Positions 1 to 12,265 of a stretch of 64,000 bases of DNA are shown in pieces (the first letter of the stretch is position 1; every line of letters starts with the position of its first letter). A model generated the notes under the pieces. It ran no database searches, was not told the origin of the DNA, and was given only the letters and a program-made list of their open reading frames with translations. Source of the DNA: Formicarius rufipectus (taxonomy: Eukaryota > Chordata > Aves > Passeriformes > Formicariidae); assembly GCA_013399695.1 (NCBI GenBank), contig VXAU01000683.1, positions 902,242-966,241 of the forward strand, in the 5' to 3' direction. Both the position numbers and the translations under genes were made by a program.

Positions 1-667
1 CTAGCTCAAGATTGGAAATTTGTTGTCACTTTTGTACTCCTGCTTTAGATGTTTGGAAACAGGGAAAGATGAACCAGAAGCCCCTCTTTACTGTTTTGGA
101 CATCATTCTCTTGTTCAACAAACAACTGGGAAAAAAAAAATAAAATATTATCAGTAAAAGAAATACTATGACAACTTTAATGAGAGTTACCAGATAAATG
201 CTATTTCAGTGGCTTCTACAGACTTTGTAAATATACTCTTTTCAAGTCCTCTGTTAAATAGAAGAACAACAAAAGCTGTAGCTAATCCTATTTTAGTGGC
301 TTGAACAACAGAGATAACAAAACCAGCAGTTTTGCTTTTCCCTTCCAGAAAGCAGCAATGTCAGCTAGAATTGGCAGCATCATGAAAATCAAGTGAGGTC
401 CCAAACAGCTGAGAGTCAACTGTTGACATTTACCATGCTGTTGTACCTCTAGGCTTCTTTCCCTGTAATTCCATACAAAACTTGCCAGTTTTGTGCTGCA
501 GTTTAAAAACAGGATCAGGTCAAGTTAAAGTCGACTAGGAGTTCAATAATTTGTTCCTATTAATTGTTCCTATAATTGTTTATTTTTGTTATTAATGGAC
601 ACTTTACTGGTAGTAACTAGTACTTTTTTAAGTGTGAAAAATGTCCTTTGAGACTTTTAAGATGCAG
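1..667. other. Unassigned AT-rich noncoding DNA
   Basis: No open frame, RNA gene or recognisable repeat is visible before the CR1 element that follows. A short A-run lies near 130-139. Confidence 0.6.
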
Positions 668-963
668 AGAGACTAGTTACAAGAGCATGCAGTGACAGAA
701 CAAGGGGGAATAGCTTCAAACTGAAAGAGTGTATTTTAGATAAGATATTAGGAAAAAAAAATCTTCATTGTGAGGGAGTGAGGCACTGGAACAGATTGCC
801 CAGAGAAACTGTGAATGTCCCATCCCTGAAAGTGTTTAAAGCCAGGTTAAATATAGCTCTAAGCAACCTGGTCTAATGAGAGGTGTCCATGCCCATGGCA
901 GGGTGGTTGGAACTAGATGATCTCTAAGGTCCCTTCCAACTCAGACAATTCTATGATTCTATA
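668..963 (+). mobile_element. CR1 LINE, 5'-truncated 3' end
   Basis: This is the 3' untranslated end of a CR1 non-LTR retrotransposon. Seen in sequence: the characteristic CR1 order of blocks, including AAGGGGGAATAGCTTCAAAC, then AGGCACTGGAACAG, then GTTGGAACTAGATGATCT and AAGGTCCCTTCCAACT, ending in two tandem copies of the terminal octamer (ATTCTATG at 948-955, ATTCTATA at 956-963). The octamer tail sets both strand and 3' boundary. The 5' end is truncated, as for almost all CR1 copies, and I place it near 668 by loss of similarity. Short indels and substitutions against the remembered consensus show it is old and inactive. No coding part remains. The family call is firm; the subfamily cannot be decided without alignment. 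Confidence 0.93.
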
Positions 964-2002
964 AAATAGTTTGCAGTTTTAAGCAACTTTTATTGAAAAC
1001 AGAGAATATAGTTCAGAGAAAAACAAAATAAAACAAAAAACACAAAACCCAAAGAAACCCAAACAAGCACAACAATAACAACAAAAAAATTACTCTGGCT
1101 GATTAATGTTATAGCAGATTGACTTTTTTCCTGGCATGACCATATACTGTACAGAATGTTATTGAAGGGTGAAATGCAGCCACTCGCGCTAGAGAGAAGT
1201 TCTACAGATTTCAGTAGAAACTACTAATTTCACTGATTAATATTACCAGGGAAGACAAAATCAGTCCCATAACAAGTGAATGCACTTACAAAGAAATGGA
1301 TTATCATTAGCAAGTTTTGCAAAATAGAAATGAAAGTTTGAATGAAGAGTTGGTTACAACTACCACTGAAAGGAATTTGGAAGACAGAGTGAAATTTAAG
1401 AAAGGTTTCATGACAGAGAATATAGAAGTTAGGAAGAAAGGTAAGAGTACATATACAGACAAGGGAATCTGTATAGGGCATTAAAGGGAAAGAACATTAT
1501 CTTAAATTTATTGAATAAATAGGGCCTGGAGGAGGCCCCCTGAATAATATATTCAGATCAGAATTCTAAGGTTATTTGAGTTAGTGCACTTCTGATAGAC
1601 AAGGATAAGATTTCAGCTGAAAAGAATTAGGGTAACAAAATTGAATCCTGTACTGGATACCAAAGAAGATTTCTGAGAAAGGAAATCAAAATCACAATTT
1701 TATCATTAGATGTGTTAGGAAACAAGACAGTAACACCCAATGTGCCTTTGAGAGAACTTGAAACATAACAACAGACAGGAAGCTAAGGAAATTTGCATCA
1801 ATGGAGGGAAAAGTGGTCTGGAGGAATGATCCTAAATGAGAACATGCAAACATCATTTGGATCAGAACTCTTCAAAAGGTTATCCAGTTTCAAGACAGGG
1901 AGAGTACACAAACACATCATTCATAACTTCAATAAAAAGACAAGCTGGCAATATTTTTAAAATACAGGTGACTGAAAGGTGCACCTAGACTGTGACTTCT
2001 TT
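964..2002. other. Unassigned noncoding DNA with an A/C-rich tract
   Basis: Positions 1019-1090 form an A/C-rich low-complexity tract of the decayed CAAA/ACAA type. The rest shows no coding or repeat signal. An 83-codon minus-strand frame at 1230-1481 is hydrophobic and matches no family I know. Confidence 0.55.
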
Positions 2003-2057
2003 AGAATCACAGAACATTCAGAATTGGAAGGGACCCTGAAGATCTTTTCATCTCCCA
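2003..2057 (-). mobile_element. CR1 LINE 3' tip, short relic
   Basis: The block AGAATCACAGAA followed by GAATTGGAAGGGACCCTGAA and GATCTTTTCATC is the reverse complement of the CR1 3' terminus. Only about 55 bases are recognisable. The outer boundary near 2057 is approximate. It is a strongly truncated or eroded copy on the minus strand, opposite to the CR1 at 668-963, so the two are independent insertions. Confidence 0.75.
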
Positions 2058-5000
2058 TTAAACATCTTTTGAAATTAACTGCCCAGTGATAATACATTCT
2101 TAGGTGACCAAGTATTAATTTAACAATATGTCAGTAGGACTGAGGAATTCAAACTGAAATAAAGTGCTCTGGAGGAAAACTCAACAGGAAAATAATTGAT
2201 TAGTATAAAAGACCCATGAAAGAAAGGTGCTGTAAGGCATAAAGAACTCAAAATCACAGTAAAGATAATAGAAAGAAACAAGAGAAATAAAGATGATGCC
2301 CTCAGTACTGTTCAGGGAGAATAACTGGGGTTTTGACAGAAATAAGTAGAAACAGGGATTGTACCAAGGACTATTAAAGATGAACACAGATGAATAGTAA
2401 AAATAATGAAGACATCAAAACACTTTAAATCTTCTTCTTTCAATTAACTGTTCTTAAGAGAAAATCAAGGTTTGCTTTAATTAATTTTGCTTTTTTTCCC
2501 CATTTGTGATAAAACCAAAGAACAAAATAGCAATCTTTTTGATTTACTTATAACTTTTTTCTTCAACTTATTTTCAAGGGCAAGATGAAAATGGAAAAAG
2601 GAGGAGGACTGCATTTTGAAACAAAAAATGTTACCTTGATTTTTGAACCTAGAGTACCTAGTTACTTTTTGAACTACACTAGCCAAAAATGATATCAAAT
2701 TTTTAAATATGAAGAGGTAAGATAGGTGGCATTAAAGATAAAACCCACATGTTTGGAAAATAACAAACTTGCAAAGTAGAAGAACCAAAGGGTTAATTTC
2801 TTGGAGGTGAGAGTATAAGAACAAGCAACCATGGTGTGAGTCAATGAATAGCAAAATGCTGAATCTCTTTTGCCAACCTTGCTAGTCTAATGGATCTCCA
2901 AAATCAGCACAATGTAGTAAAATAAGTCAGTAGGTCTTCACACACAAAGGTTTTTAGGAAAGTAAGACAGACAAAACTCTGTCCCGGTGGGTATGTGTTT
3001 TTTTTCTTGGCAGCCTATAACAGATGCTGTAAGGTAACTATAGGCTGTTTCACATACACCAGGGCTGAACCCAGGATGCATCTGGATTACCTCTGTTATC
3101 CAAATGGATATTTGCTTTTGAGAGGGCCTGGGTCTTAACATGTAAATGTGAAATAAATGAGAAAAGCATATAAGGTTTAGATACAGGAAACTCTGTGGAG
3201 ACCAATGGAAAAACAATTGCACAGAAGAAAAAGGGATTTATATAAATGCACCTGGGTACTTCAGGTGAACACTTCAGTGACTCCATCTCCCCATACAAGG
3301 GAATTGAAGTTTTAAACTCTCTCTTTCTAATTTTGTTTCTTTCACAGATTTCTGGCTTTAATTGTGCAGATCTTAGACCTTAAGGATTTTGTTTTCTGTT
3401 AATTATGATACACAATGCTGACATGAGGTCAGAACTTCATTAATTTCAGCTCTTTGACTACTTCTAAAAAGCAGCATGAGAGGGGAGAAGATGAATACTT
3501 TATGTCTTCTGAAAAACCAACAACAATTATTTTAAATAAAAAGACCTCCTCTCTCCAGGAGTAACAAAAGTGTAATGTACAGAAATAGATGGCACAATTT
3601 GTGACTGTGTGAATTTTTTATGAAGATATATTTCTACATTTGCTTCTCCTGGATCATGTGAGTTACAAGCACGGTTTCTGATAAGTATCCTATTTTTGTG
3701 GCTCTGACTGCATACTGCTAATTCCATTTTCAAATAATGTATCCGTAAGTGGCATATGTATGCTTGTGTCCTAAAAACCCATCAGCAGAAAAGAATATTG
3801 AATATAATTGATCCAGTTTTGACAGCCACAGAATACAGCATTATGTTGGCATGCAATTGGCGCATTTGTCTACGTCTCCTCAGTGTAGGAAAAGAAATAT
3901 TCTGTGCTTCTGGTCTGCTTCTGTACAGGCATTATCAATAACAGGCAACAGAGTTGTGCCAATCACAGTAAAAAATTTCCTCTGGAAGTCTTTCATGCTA
4001 GAATAGTAGCTTTTTCAAAAAACACTGCTGTATGTGAAACTATTTTCTTTATAATTAGAATTTGCCTCTTAAAGTATACTAGGAAAAGAGTAAACTTGCA
4101 TTTTAATAACAAACAGCTATTTTTATTCTGTCATAATATCTTGGGGTATATGAAGACAGTTTATTTTCTGTTTCTGTTCAGGCTGATGAACCGAGTTCTG
4201 TGGTAAGCTATGTAACTACTACGAAGAGTCTCCAAAAGGGACACCATATTGTATCTTGGGTACTGCAGTCAAACCTGGGAGATCTGGTTGTTAGAAAACA
4301 CAAGGCAGATGAACTAGCAGGAGGAAAGGGTCTATCTTTTCCTGAAAAGTAAAAAAACAATCAACTAACCAAATCTCAAACCTACACAGAAGAAAAGAAT
4401 GAAGAATCAAGTACTCTTAAAATTTTCTCTAGTGATAGGTACCAACAGACATATTGTCTTTTACTCTCTACCAGAATGTCAGTGCAAAACCAATAATGTC
4501 CACAATTACATTCTCTGCTAGAGTGATATTTCATCATCTGCACTACCAGTCCCTTACGTCCTCCAGAAAACCCTAGGCTTATGTACATCATGACATTTCT
4601 CTCATATTCCCTCACTTTCTCTGTTCCTCTTTCTCTCCCTCTAGCTGCCTCTCTTTTCCTCTCTCTTCCACTCCACCTTTCTTACCTTTCCCACTCCATC
4701 TCATATTTTTCTAATTAAAACACCAGTGAATAGCTCCATGCCTGTGTGCTTGTGCATAGTGATATAGGTACTACCATTACCTGTTCAAAATGGTGTAGCA
4801 GAGCTTCTAATGAAAACTGGAAGAAATAATGTGATGGTTGAGGAAGAGTCAGAGAGGAAAGCATATTGGAGAGAGGTTTAGCCATGGTTGACATGCAAAA
4901 ACCTTCTCTGCTGAATGCACATACACGACAGTAGTTGGCAGAGGTGTGGTGCTTGATGATTGCCATTCTATCTGACTGTAAGCCATGCAAGGGCCACCTG

Positions 5001-6398
5001 ACAACCCTGGACTTAGCAACTGGCCAACAGCATCTTTGGCCGAGGTGGATGCTGTTCATGAATAACAAAAGACAGGCACAAGTACCAGGGCTGAGCAGGC
5101 CAGCAAGGCCACTGATTCTTCACACACAGTAGAAATAAGCTGAGAAGGGTTCATACCCTAGGACTTGTTTGCCATAGATACTGCTCTTCCAGTGGAAGCA
5201 CAGACACAGAAAACGAGGGCTAGGTAATGGGAGAAAATAAGAAAAAGGATCATCTTCCAGCTAGTGGGCTCAGTACAGTCAGCCCTCTTAGCAAGAAGTT
5301 TTAGATACCATGGGTTGGGCTGTGGCGCTATGTCAAGGGTATGTTGCATATGAGCAAACTGGAGCACAGGGACATGGTGTGACAGAAAGTAGCTTCAGTC
5401 TTTGGGACACATATTGGCCCACTGTAGCAGCTTTGTTCAGTGTGCTCACAAGTAGGGAGTCATCATGGAAGTGGGAGCGCCCAGAACATTTTCTGGAATG
5501 GCTTGCAGGCCAGGGGTCACCGCACACATCCTGGGTTAGGCATTCTCCTGTCTAAGTCCATACTGAGGGCTGGTTTGGGCTTGATGGGTGGTCATTTTGT
5601 CTCTGAAGATGACATTATGACTATGACAGGACTAAATAGAGACAAGACATGCCAGCAGCACATTCAGCATCCACGGTCAAAACCGTGTGCCATGTAAATG
5701 GCCAGAAGACACATAACAAGTTCAGTTAAAAGCACTTTTTAGTAATTTCACCAAAGAGATCAGGAATGTACCTGAACAGTTCTCATTCCTCCATACTAGG
5801 ACAATCAGTGTCCCTTTCAGTGCCTCTCTGATTCACAAACAAAACCTATCACTCAGCATATAACTACACATGGGTAGTCACTCTGCCAAACTGGGGCACA
5901 CATTCACTCCTTTTGATCAAGGTCATTATTTCAGCCTTTACATATGCTTTCTAACATTGTAACCTTGGCTATCATAGTAATCATCTCTGAAAATAAGAAA
6001 ACAAGGTCCCCAGCTGATACAGACCACAAATCCCCTTCTCTTTTATTTTCTGTCTCTCCATAAATCAGCCACATGCTAGTTATTGAGCACAGACAAACTT
6101 CTGTTCCATTACTGCAACAGAATAAAGGAAAAGAAAGCAATATTTACCAATTTTCAGTTGCTGGATCTGGCTAGGTTTTACTGGATTTATCTTTCACTGG
6201 CAACAACCCTTTAAAATCCGTAATGATGTTTAAATCTTTCTATGTTTCTAATAAAAAATACTCTTCCATGAAGAAGTGGAGTTCCTCATAACCAGGCATA
6301 TTATTATCTTTTATAATTTCTTCCAGAAACACCCCACTGACTTATTAGGGCTGACTATAATTTCCTGAATCCAAAAACTGCTGTGTGCAGAACTGGCG
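2058..6398. other. Unassigned noncoding DNA
   Basis: No gene is supported. Positions 4596-4703 are a pyrimidine-rich (C/T) tract on the plus strand. Positions 4735-5700 are somewhat richer in G+C than the surroundings and carry several overlapping open frames of 64-117 codons on both strands, but none resembles a known domain. This patch could be an old unclassified repeat or a decayed retrocopy. The remainder is plain AT-rich sequence. Confidence 0.5.
4596..4703 (+). repeat. Pyrimidine-rich (CT) low-complexity tract
   Basis: The plus strand is almost entirely C and T here, with irregular TCTC, CCTCT and TTCC units. It is an imperfect simple repeat and shows no sign of acting as a splice-site polypyrimidine tract. 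Confidence 0.7.
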
Positions 6399-6503
6399 GT
6401 TTGTTGGTTTTTTGTTTTGGCGGGGTTTTTGTTGGTTTGTTTTTGGGTTTGTTTGTTTTGTTTGGGGTTTTTTTTTTTTTTTTTTTTTTTGTTTTTTTTT
6501 TTT
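6399..6503 (+). repeat. T/G-rich low-complexity tract with long T runs
   Basis: Decayed TTTG/TTGG units (from 6399) lead into more than 20 consecutive T residues, an interrupting G, then a further T run to 6503. No retroelement body adjoins it, so it is treated as simple sequence and not as an inverted poly(A) tail. Confidence 0.8.
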
Positions 6504-8199
6504 AATAGAACAGCATATCTGGTATTTTATATGGTCTAATTGCAAGTAAGATCATACTTGAGAAATGAAATCCTATGTTCAAGCTGAAGCGACAGATAAC
6601 CTTCAAGACTGCTATAGCTTAGTAAGGGATTAAGGGAGAAAAAAACTTCAAAGTGAACTTTTGAATCAAATATTTTGAGCTAAAGCTATGAAAAGGGAAT
6701 CCAACTCATTCTAAACACCATCTGTTTGCTAAGTGTACTTGCATAATTTCAATTCCTTTATTTCACAAACTGCTATTTACTTCCCCAAAATGTCTCTTGG
6801 TGTGAAGATAACATCTCATAATAAGCTGCTTCCATTTTGGGGCTCCTGTTGGTGGGGCACGTGGTGGCATTAGGATCGCCAAACTTCTCAGAATCTGAAC
6901 AAAGCAAACAAAACAATCTTTAAAAGAGTGAAAAAATATGCTCTCCTCCATGAGAAGAACACTAAAGGAGAAATTACAAGAATAATAATAATTTAGACAT
7001 TATGTCTCTCATCATGCGTACTTCAAACTTCATATTTTCCCCCATGCCTACATTCTCTATTTTTTGATAATTACAAAGAACTGGCACTGCATGTGTTCTG
7101 ATATGAATGCTAACATTAAAAGTTTCCTGCCCAGAACAGTATTTTCTGTTTATTTCCTAACTTTTTAACAATGTTTCCTTTTTCTCTTTTAAGATTTCAT
7201 TATTGATGCAAACAGAGAATTTATAAAAACTTACAGAGACGTTTCTTGAAGCTTCAAACAGTAATCTGAGTTAGATTGTACTGTTGAAAGCAGAGATTCA
7301 TCTGCTTTCTATAAAAGCATGCACAGTGTGCTCCCCTAAATTATAGCATTTAAGTATGGCCTCGTAAATATATGTCTGTGCCACCACAATTGTCTGCGTT
7401 GCAGAGAAATCCAGACAGTCGGGGAGCTGCTTCTTCATATAGTATTGCTAAAAATTACGTCCTGCATTAGCCCACAAAGATATTATTCACATTTCTGGCC
7501 CACCAGCCATAACACAGAAACATTTTGCAGGCAATATTGTATTTTTCTCTTGCTGTCAGATTAAGTTTTAACATTCATATTCCCCAGGATGCTGAGTAAT
7601 GGAGAAGGTCCTACAGACAGTATGTCGCTTGTGAAGCATGGGTCAAGAATATCTGAGATCTACATTTTGGGACCCTTAGCCTTTCAACAAGTCCCTTTTG
7701 AAGTCAACTGAGGTAATTAACTGTTGCTCAGGGATATCCTCTTGTCACGAGTCTACTTGTTGCTGAATTAACCATATCTATTTGAGTCAAAGAGGATAGT
7801 CACAATAACTGAAATAATTCCTGTGAAACTTTTCACAGGAAAGCACTTGCAAAGCCATAGAATGATGGAAAGTTTCCTGTCCTCAGGAAGCAAATATATA
7901 TACATACATCACTGAAAATATGTAATGTGGTAATTTTACTGCATATAGAACATAACTACTGATGTACAGTGTAGTCAGTTGAAACATACTGGAAATGAAT
8001 GATGATGGGGCCAGAAGATAAGGAAAATGTCTTTAGGCTGTTATATAATCAGTTTGATCAAGTTACATTAACGCATTGGTGCTGTTTTGGGCTCAGTGCT
8101 ATTAGCAGATAAAGCATTCAAAAAATAATCCTGACATTTATCTTCTCCAGTTACATTAACTCATTCCCTGCTCTGTTTGAAGTTAATGTATGCACTTAA
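6504..8199. other. Unassigned noncoding DNA containing a perfect hairpin
   Basis: No coding or repeat-family signal is seen. A perfect inverted repeat lies at 7818-7841 and is listed separately. Short AAT/TAA microsatellite units occur near 6981-6991. Confidence 0.5.
7818..7841. repeat. Perfect inverted repeat, 11-bp arms
   Basis: TTCCTGTGAAA at 7818-7828 and TTTCACAGGAA at 7831-7841 are exact reverse complements separated by CT. No T-run follows, so it is not a Pol III terminator. Function unknown. Confidence 0.85.
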
Positions 8200-8267
8200 T
8201 TTTTTTGTTTGCTTGTTTTTTGGGTTTGTTTGTTTGTTTTTTGTTTTGTTTTTGTTTTGTTTTTTAA
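8200..8267 (+). repeat. (TTTG)n-type low-complexity tract
   Basis: T runs interrupted by single G residues in TTTG and TTTTG units from 8200 to 8267. Same composition as the tract at 6399-6503. Confidence 0.85.
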
Positions 8268-11200
8268 TCATTACACAAGAGGTCGTTGGAGAGGAAGATT
8301 GCTTAAATATTATTTTTGACCCCTTTGCTTGACATTTTTTCTTTAATTAAATTCTTTGAGTTATTTATGTTTTATTGGCATCTGTTGGTCATTAGGTCCA
8401 ACACAGCAAGGACAGTGAAGGTCAACATTTTCAGATTCCACTACTGATCAGCAAAGACACAAAGCATTTCTCTGTGCATATAGTCACCATCCCACTCGAC
8501 CTGACACCTTTCCCCCTTGAAAACAATCCCTCGCTCTGCCTACTCAAACAATATAGGCTTCTAGGCATTTACTAGTATCAACTTCAACCCAGAACAGCTT
8601 GGCCCTATACTTCTCCTGAAATCCTCATGGAAACATCTATCAAAAAAGCTACTCTGAGATCAGTTAGACACTACATCTTAGATTTCTGGAATAATGTAAG
8701 GTTTTGTAACTTGTCTGTTTCAGTACTTGGGGATGCAGAAAAAAAAAAGCCACTTTTTGGTCATCCAGTTTATTTTGGCTTTCCTCTCCTGATTTTTGAG
8801 TGGTACAGGGTTTTTACAATTTATCACTGCTGACCAAGAAGGATGACCAAACTTACCCCCACAGTAAGTCATCTCTCACTAGAGAGCAATCTGTGGCACT
8901 CTTGGTCTGAGGGATGGGACTTCTCAGCTTTCAGCCTGGCATTACTTTGTTCCCTCTGTATTTAATAAGACTTTTCCTTTCAGAGGAAATGGGCACACAG
9001 TCAGACTAATGTTGAGAGCTTTAGAAAAATCTCATTCTTGGTGTCACCTCTCTTCCATTAGTCTTTGAGTCAGATTCTCACCTTGAGTATACTAGAATCG
9101 TTTCATTGATTTAAAGGGAGCTGCACTGATATACACAGCTGAGGATCTGTCTACCTGTATTTAAAAAGCAGTTCCGCTACCCCTTAGTGGATATAGGAGC
9201 CTTATAATGAGGGTTTAGGGACCAATTGTCCAAAAATAAATATAATTGTTTCAAAGTAATGAAACGTTGCCTTCAGTCATCAGGAATCTGCTGAGACCAA
9301 GTCTGGTCTGCGCGTCATGCGTAGTTCTTAGCATCTCCATACATAGTGGACCTGACAGGGAACCCAGGTTGGCTTTCAGTGAGTAAAGGCAGCTCTAAAA
9401 AACTCTGTAGCCACGTGAGTGTAGGACTCATAGTAAGGCTTGTTAGTATGCTGGACCAGCTGCCTCTCCTTGGAATGAGAGAGCGCAAGTAGACAGGCTA
9501 TAAGACACTGTCCTGTGAAATTACAGGCATATCCTTGACAGCAACACCAAGAAACTCAGTTACTCAGAAATGGCCCTCTACAATCTCTTTGATTTTGCTA
9601 CTCGTAGGTGGAAAACCAGCAGCTTACCTTCACTGCCTATGTAGCATCACACTCTTTAAATATACTTATCACTGCACCCCAACAGTGTTGCTGTTGCAAC
9701 ATGGAAACCACAGCAACTGGAAAAAAACTTTACAGTAGCCTCTCCTTCAGCAAAAAAACCCAGAGCATTGCAACCATTCTCCAGAACTCCTTTGTTTAAA
9801 ACTAGACTGGATAACAGCTGAACTCTCAGCACCTCCTTGCCTCTCTTTCTCATGAGAAATCAAAACCAAAGAAAATTGAAGGGCTAATCCATACAGGTGC
9901 TCTTCAGAAAGTGCCTAATGTCCACTGATATAAAAACATTATGACTTAGAAACCAATGCAAGCAGAGGACTGCACTGGTGTTAGGAAGCCTAAATAATCT
10001 TTGGGGATTTAAGACAGAGATTTGTCCAAATTTTCACAAAAATCTGTGGCAGAACCAGAAATTCAGGTGGGATCTCTTGAGAACTAAAGCTAACACCATT
10101 TCTGTAGGACGTCCTTCCTGTCTCTGTATTGCTAGAGGGACATGTCTGAAAAAACCAGCACATTATGCATTACTCTCTAAAACGATTCTGTGTTCTTGTC
10201 AGCTGGTATATCTTTCTTCATGAAAATCAGTCTCTCATCATCTAACTAGCCCTGCAGCTCTCTCTGCAAAGATTGCCATAACTGAGCCTTGACTCTGTTT
10301 TGCCTTTGAAGATAAGACAGCATGTTCTTATTGCAGTATCTGTCTAAATTTCCTAATGTGCTGAGCCAGGGGCTGGTCTACATTTCCTTCTCCTCCTTCC
10401 CCCAATTTTTCGTTATGTCTCATATGTGAACATGTTTGAAAGCTGATCTAATACCGAGTGAAGTGCATGGAATGACCCATTGCCTTGACTAGAAACTGGA
10501 TCCAGTATATAACAACAGACAATTTCAGAATCAATTTAATTTAATTTTCTATAAATTTAATCTAAGCTAATTTAGATTACCAAAGCATCAGAAATAGAGG
10601 TACTGCAAGACAGCGCACACCATGTAGCAATATAGTATGGTTCAGAGATTTCACCCCTTCCCACCAAGCTAGCATCGAGTTAACTATGATACTGGGAGCA
10701 AAATACTCATGTCAAATAGCACTGCCCTCAGCCTAATGATTCCCCCAAGTGGCAAGGCTCATTAGCTTGTGCGCTGTGCCATGCTAATGTGCCATTATCT
10801 GAGATACTTCCGTGCCTTCAAACCAGTTTATAAAACCAGAAAAGCCCTATAGAGCTAATAGACATGGGTTGTTTCCCCTATTCCTACTGAAATCAGGGTG
10901 TCAGTCAATACCTCTGTTAATCTCTGATGAAAAGGTGGGGAATTCACTGCAGAGCTGGTCAGCTAGCTCTGGTCATTACAGCAGCAAAGCAGACACTCTT
11001 CTAGTAAACCCACTTATTTCTAAATGTTGGTCCTTGCCTGATATGTTTTTCTACAGCAAGACAACATGTTCTGATGTGGACAAATTACCTCCTGTCTGTC
11101 TGAGAAGTTAGTAAATTTGGATATAGATGATTTTTGAGGTATTGTTTATATGCATGTGTCTGTATCTGTGCATACATATATGTAAACACATGCTTTCATA

Positions 11201-12222
11201 TGAAAAAAATGGAGGCAATTACAACGTAGCTATGTTTTGTGGAAAAGTTAAAAAACAAAACCCAACATTTTTCTTGAGATTCCCCTGGTTATTTCTAATG
11301 AAATAACTAAATCTCATCATGAAGTACTGAAATTTCTTGCCATTTTAAAGTTTAAAGTTATCTACATAAATATTTTCACAGATGTAACCTGCATTAAATA
11401 AATATAGAACTGCCCTGTGGTACGCAAACAGCCTACACATTGTGTATCTGTGGATTATTTCCACAGGGATCCTCATTTCTCTACCGCATAGCCATCCATT
11501 ATCCCTCCACTAGGACAATTATTTATTTATTTTCTGGTATTCAATCCACAATTTTACTCAGACACTTGTGACTGATGGTGAAAAAAAAAGAGAAGAAAGC
11601 CAGCAATTGCTTCAAAATCAGCCTAATTCACTGGTCTCAAAAGTGTTTCAAAATTCATCAGTTGTCACTCCTGTCTAGATTCTAGGATGAATCTACATTA
11701 CCTGAAGAGCTGAACATATGGAGTTTGTCAACATTTGCTCACTGCCTCTGCTGTATAGTTGATCCAGTTCAAACACATCTTCATTCCTTTAGCTGGCTGG
11801 CCCTGTTCCTTTCAAGGATGACTAGATCCTCTCTCAGCAGTCCCGGTTCGACCTTTTCAGTGACAACTTCTGACGTTTCAGACTTCAGTGAGCTGCAGAA
11901 TTCAGTTTAGAAAGAATCTAGTTTCCCCTTCAGTTACTGGGTACCTTCGACATCTTTATCCATGCCTCTACTTGGACATCTCTTCAGCCTCCAAAAGACC
12001 TCTGACTTGGTTATTTTGCAGGTTTCAGCATGTAACCCTACTCTGTTAATTCACTTATTTTGCCGTGGAGTTCCAGTGAAAGATGGCTTTTTTTTTGTTA
12101 CATATGTACAGAACGCTCTATCTTTTAAAATATCTTTCAAGTTTAACTTCCCTCTTTGTGCAAAACCTCATCTTTTCTCACAAAAACATTTTCCAAGTTA
12201 CCCTGTTCTGCTCCTCTAAGAG
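8268..12222. other. Unassigned noncoding DNA
   Basis: No gene or repeat family is recognised. The stretch 10725-10815 has a cluster of homeodomain-like TAAT/ATTA cores, a CAAGTGG and a TTATCT (GATA-type) motif, and is raised as a possible conserved noncoding element. Open frames such as 10812-11111 (99 codons) have no family resemblance. Confidence 0.5.

Positions 12223-12263
<41 letters not shown>
12223..12263 (+). repeat. Poly(A) tract, 41 A
   Basis: An uninterrupted run of A residues. No AATAAA signal or coding body lies immediately upstream and I see no flanking target-site duplication, so a processed pseudogene is not supported. A 144-codon frame running through it (12156-12590) owes its length to lysine codons. 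Confidence 0.9.

Positions 12264-12265
<2 letters not shown>

Noticed and set aside
12182..12263. Processed pseudogene ending in the 41-A tract
   Set aside because: No poly(A) signal, no coding similarity upstream and no duplication around the insert could be found.
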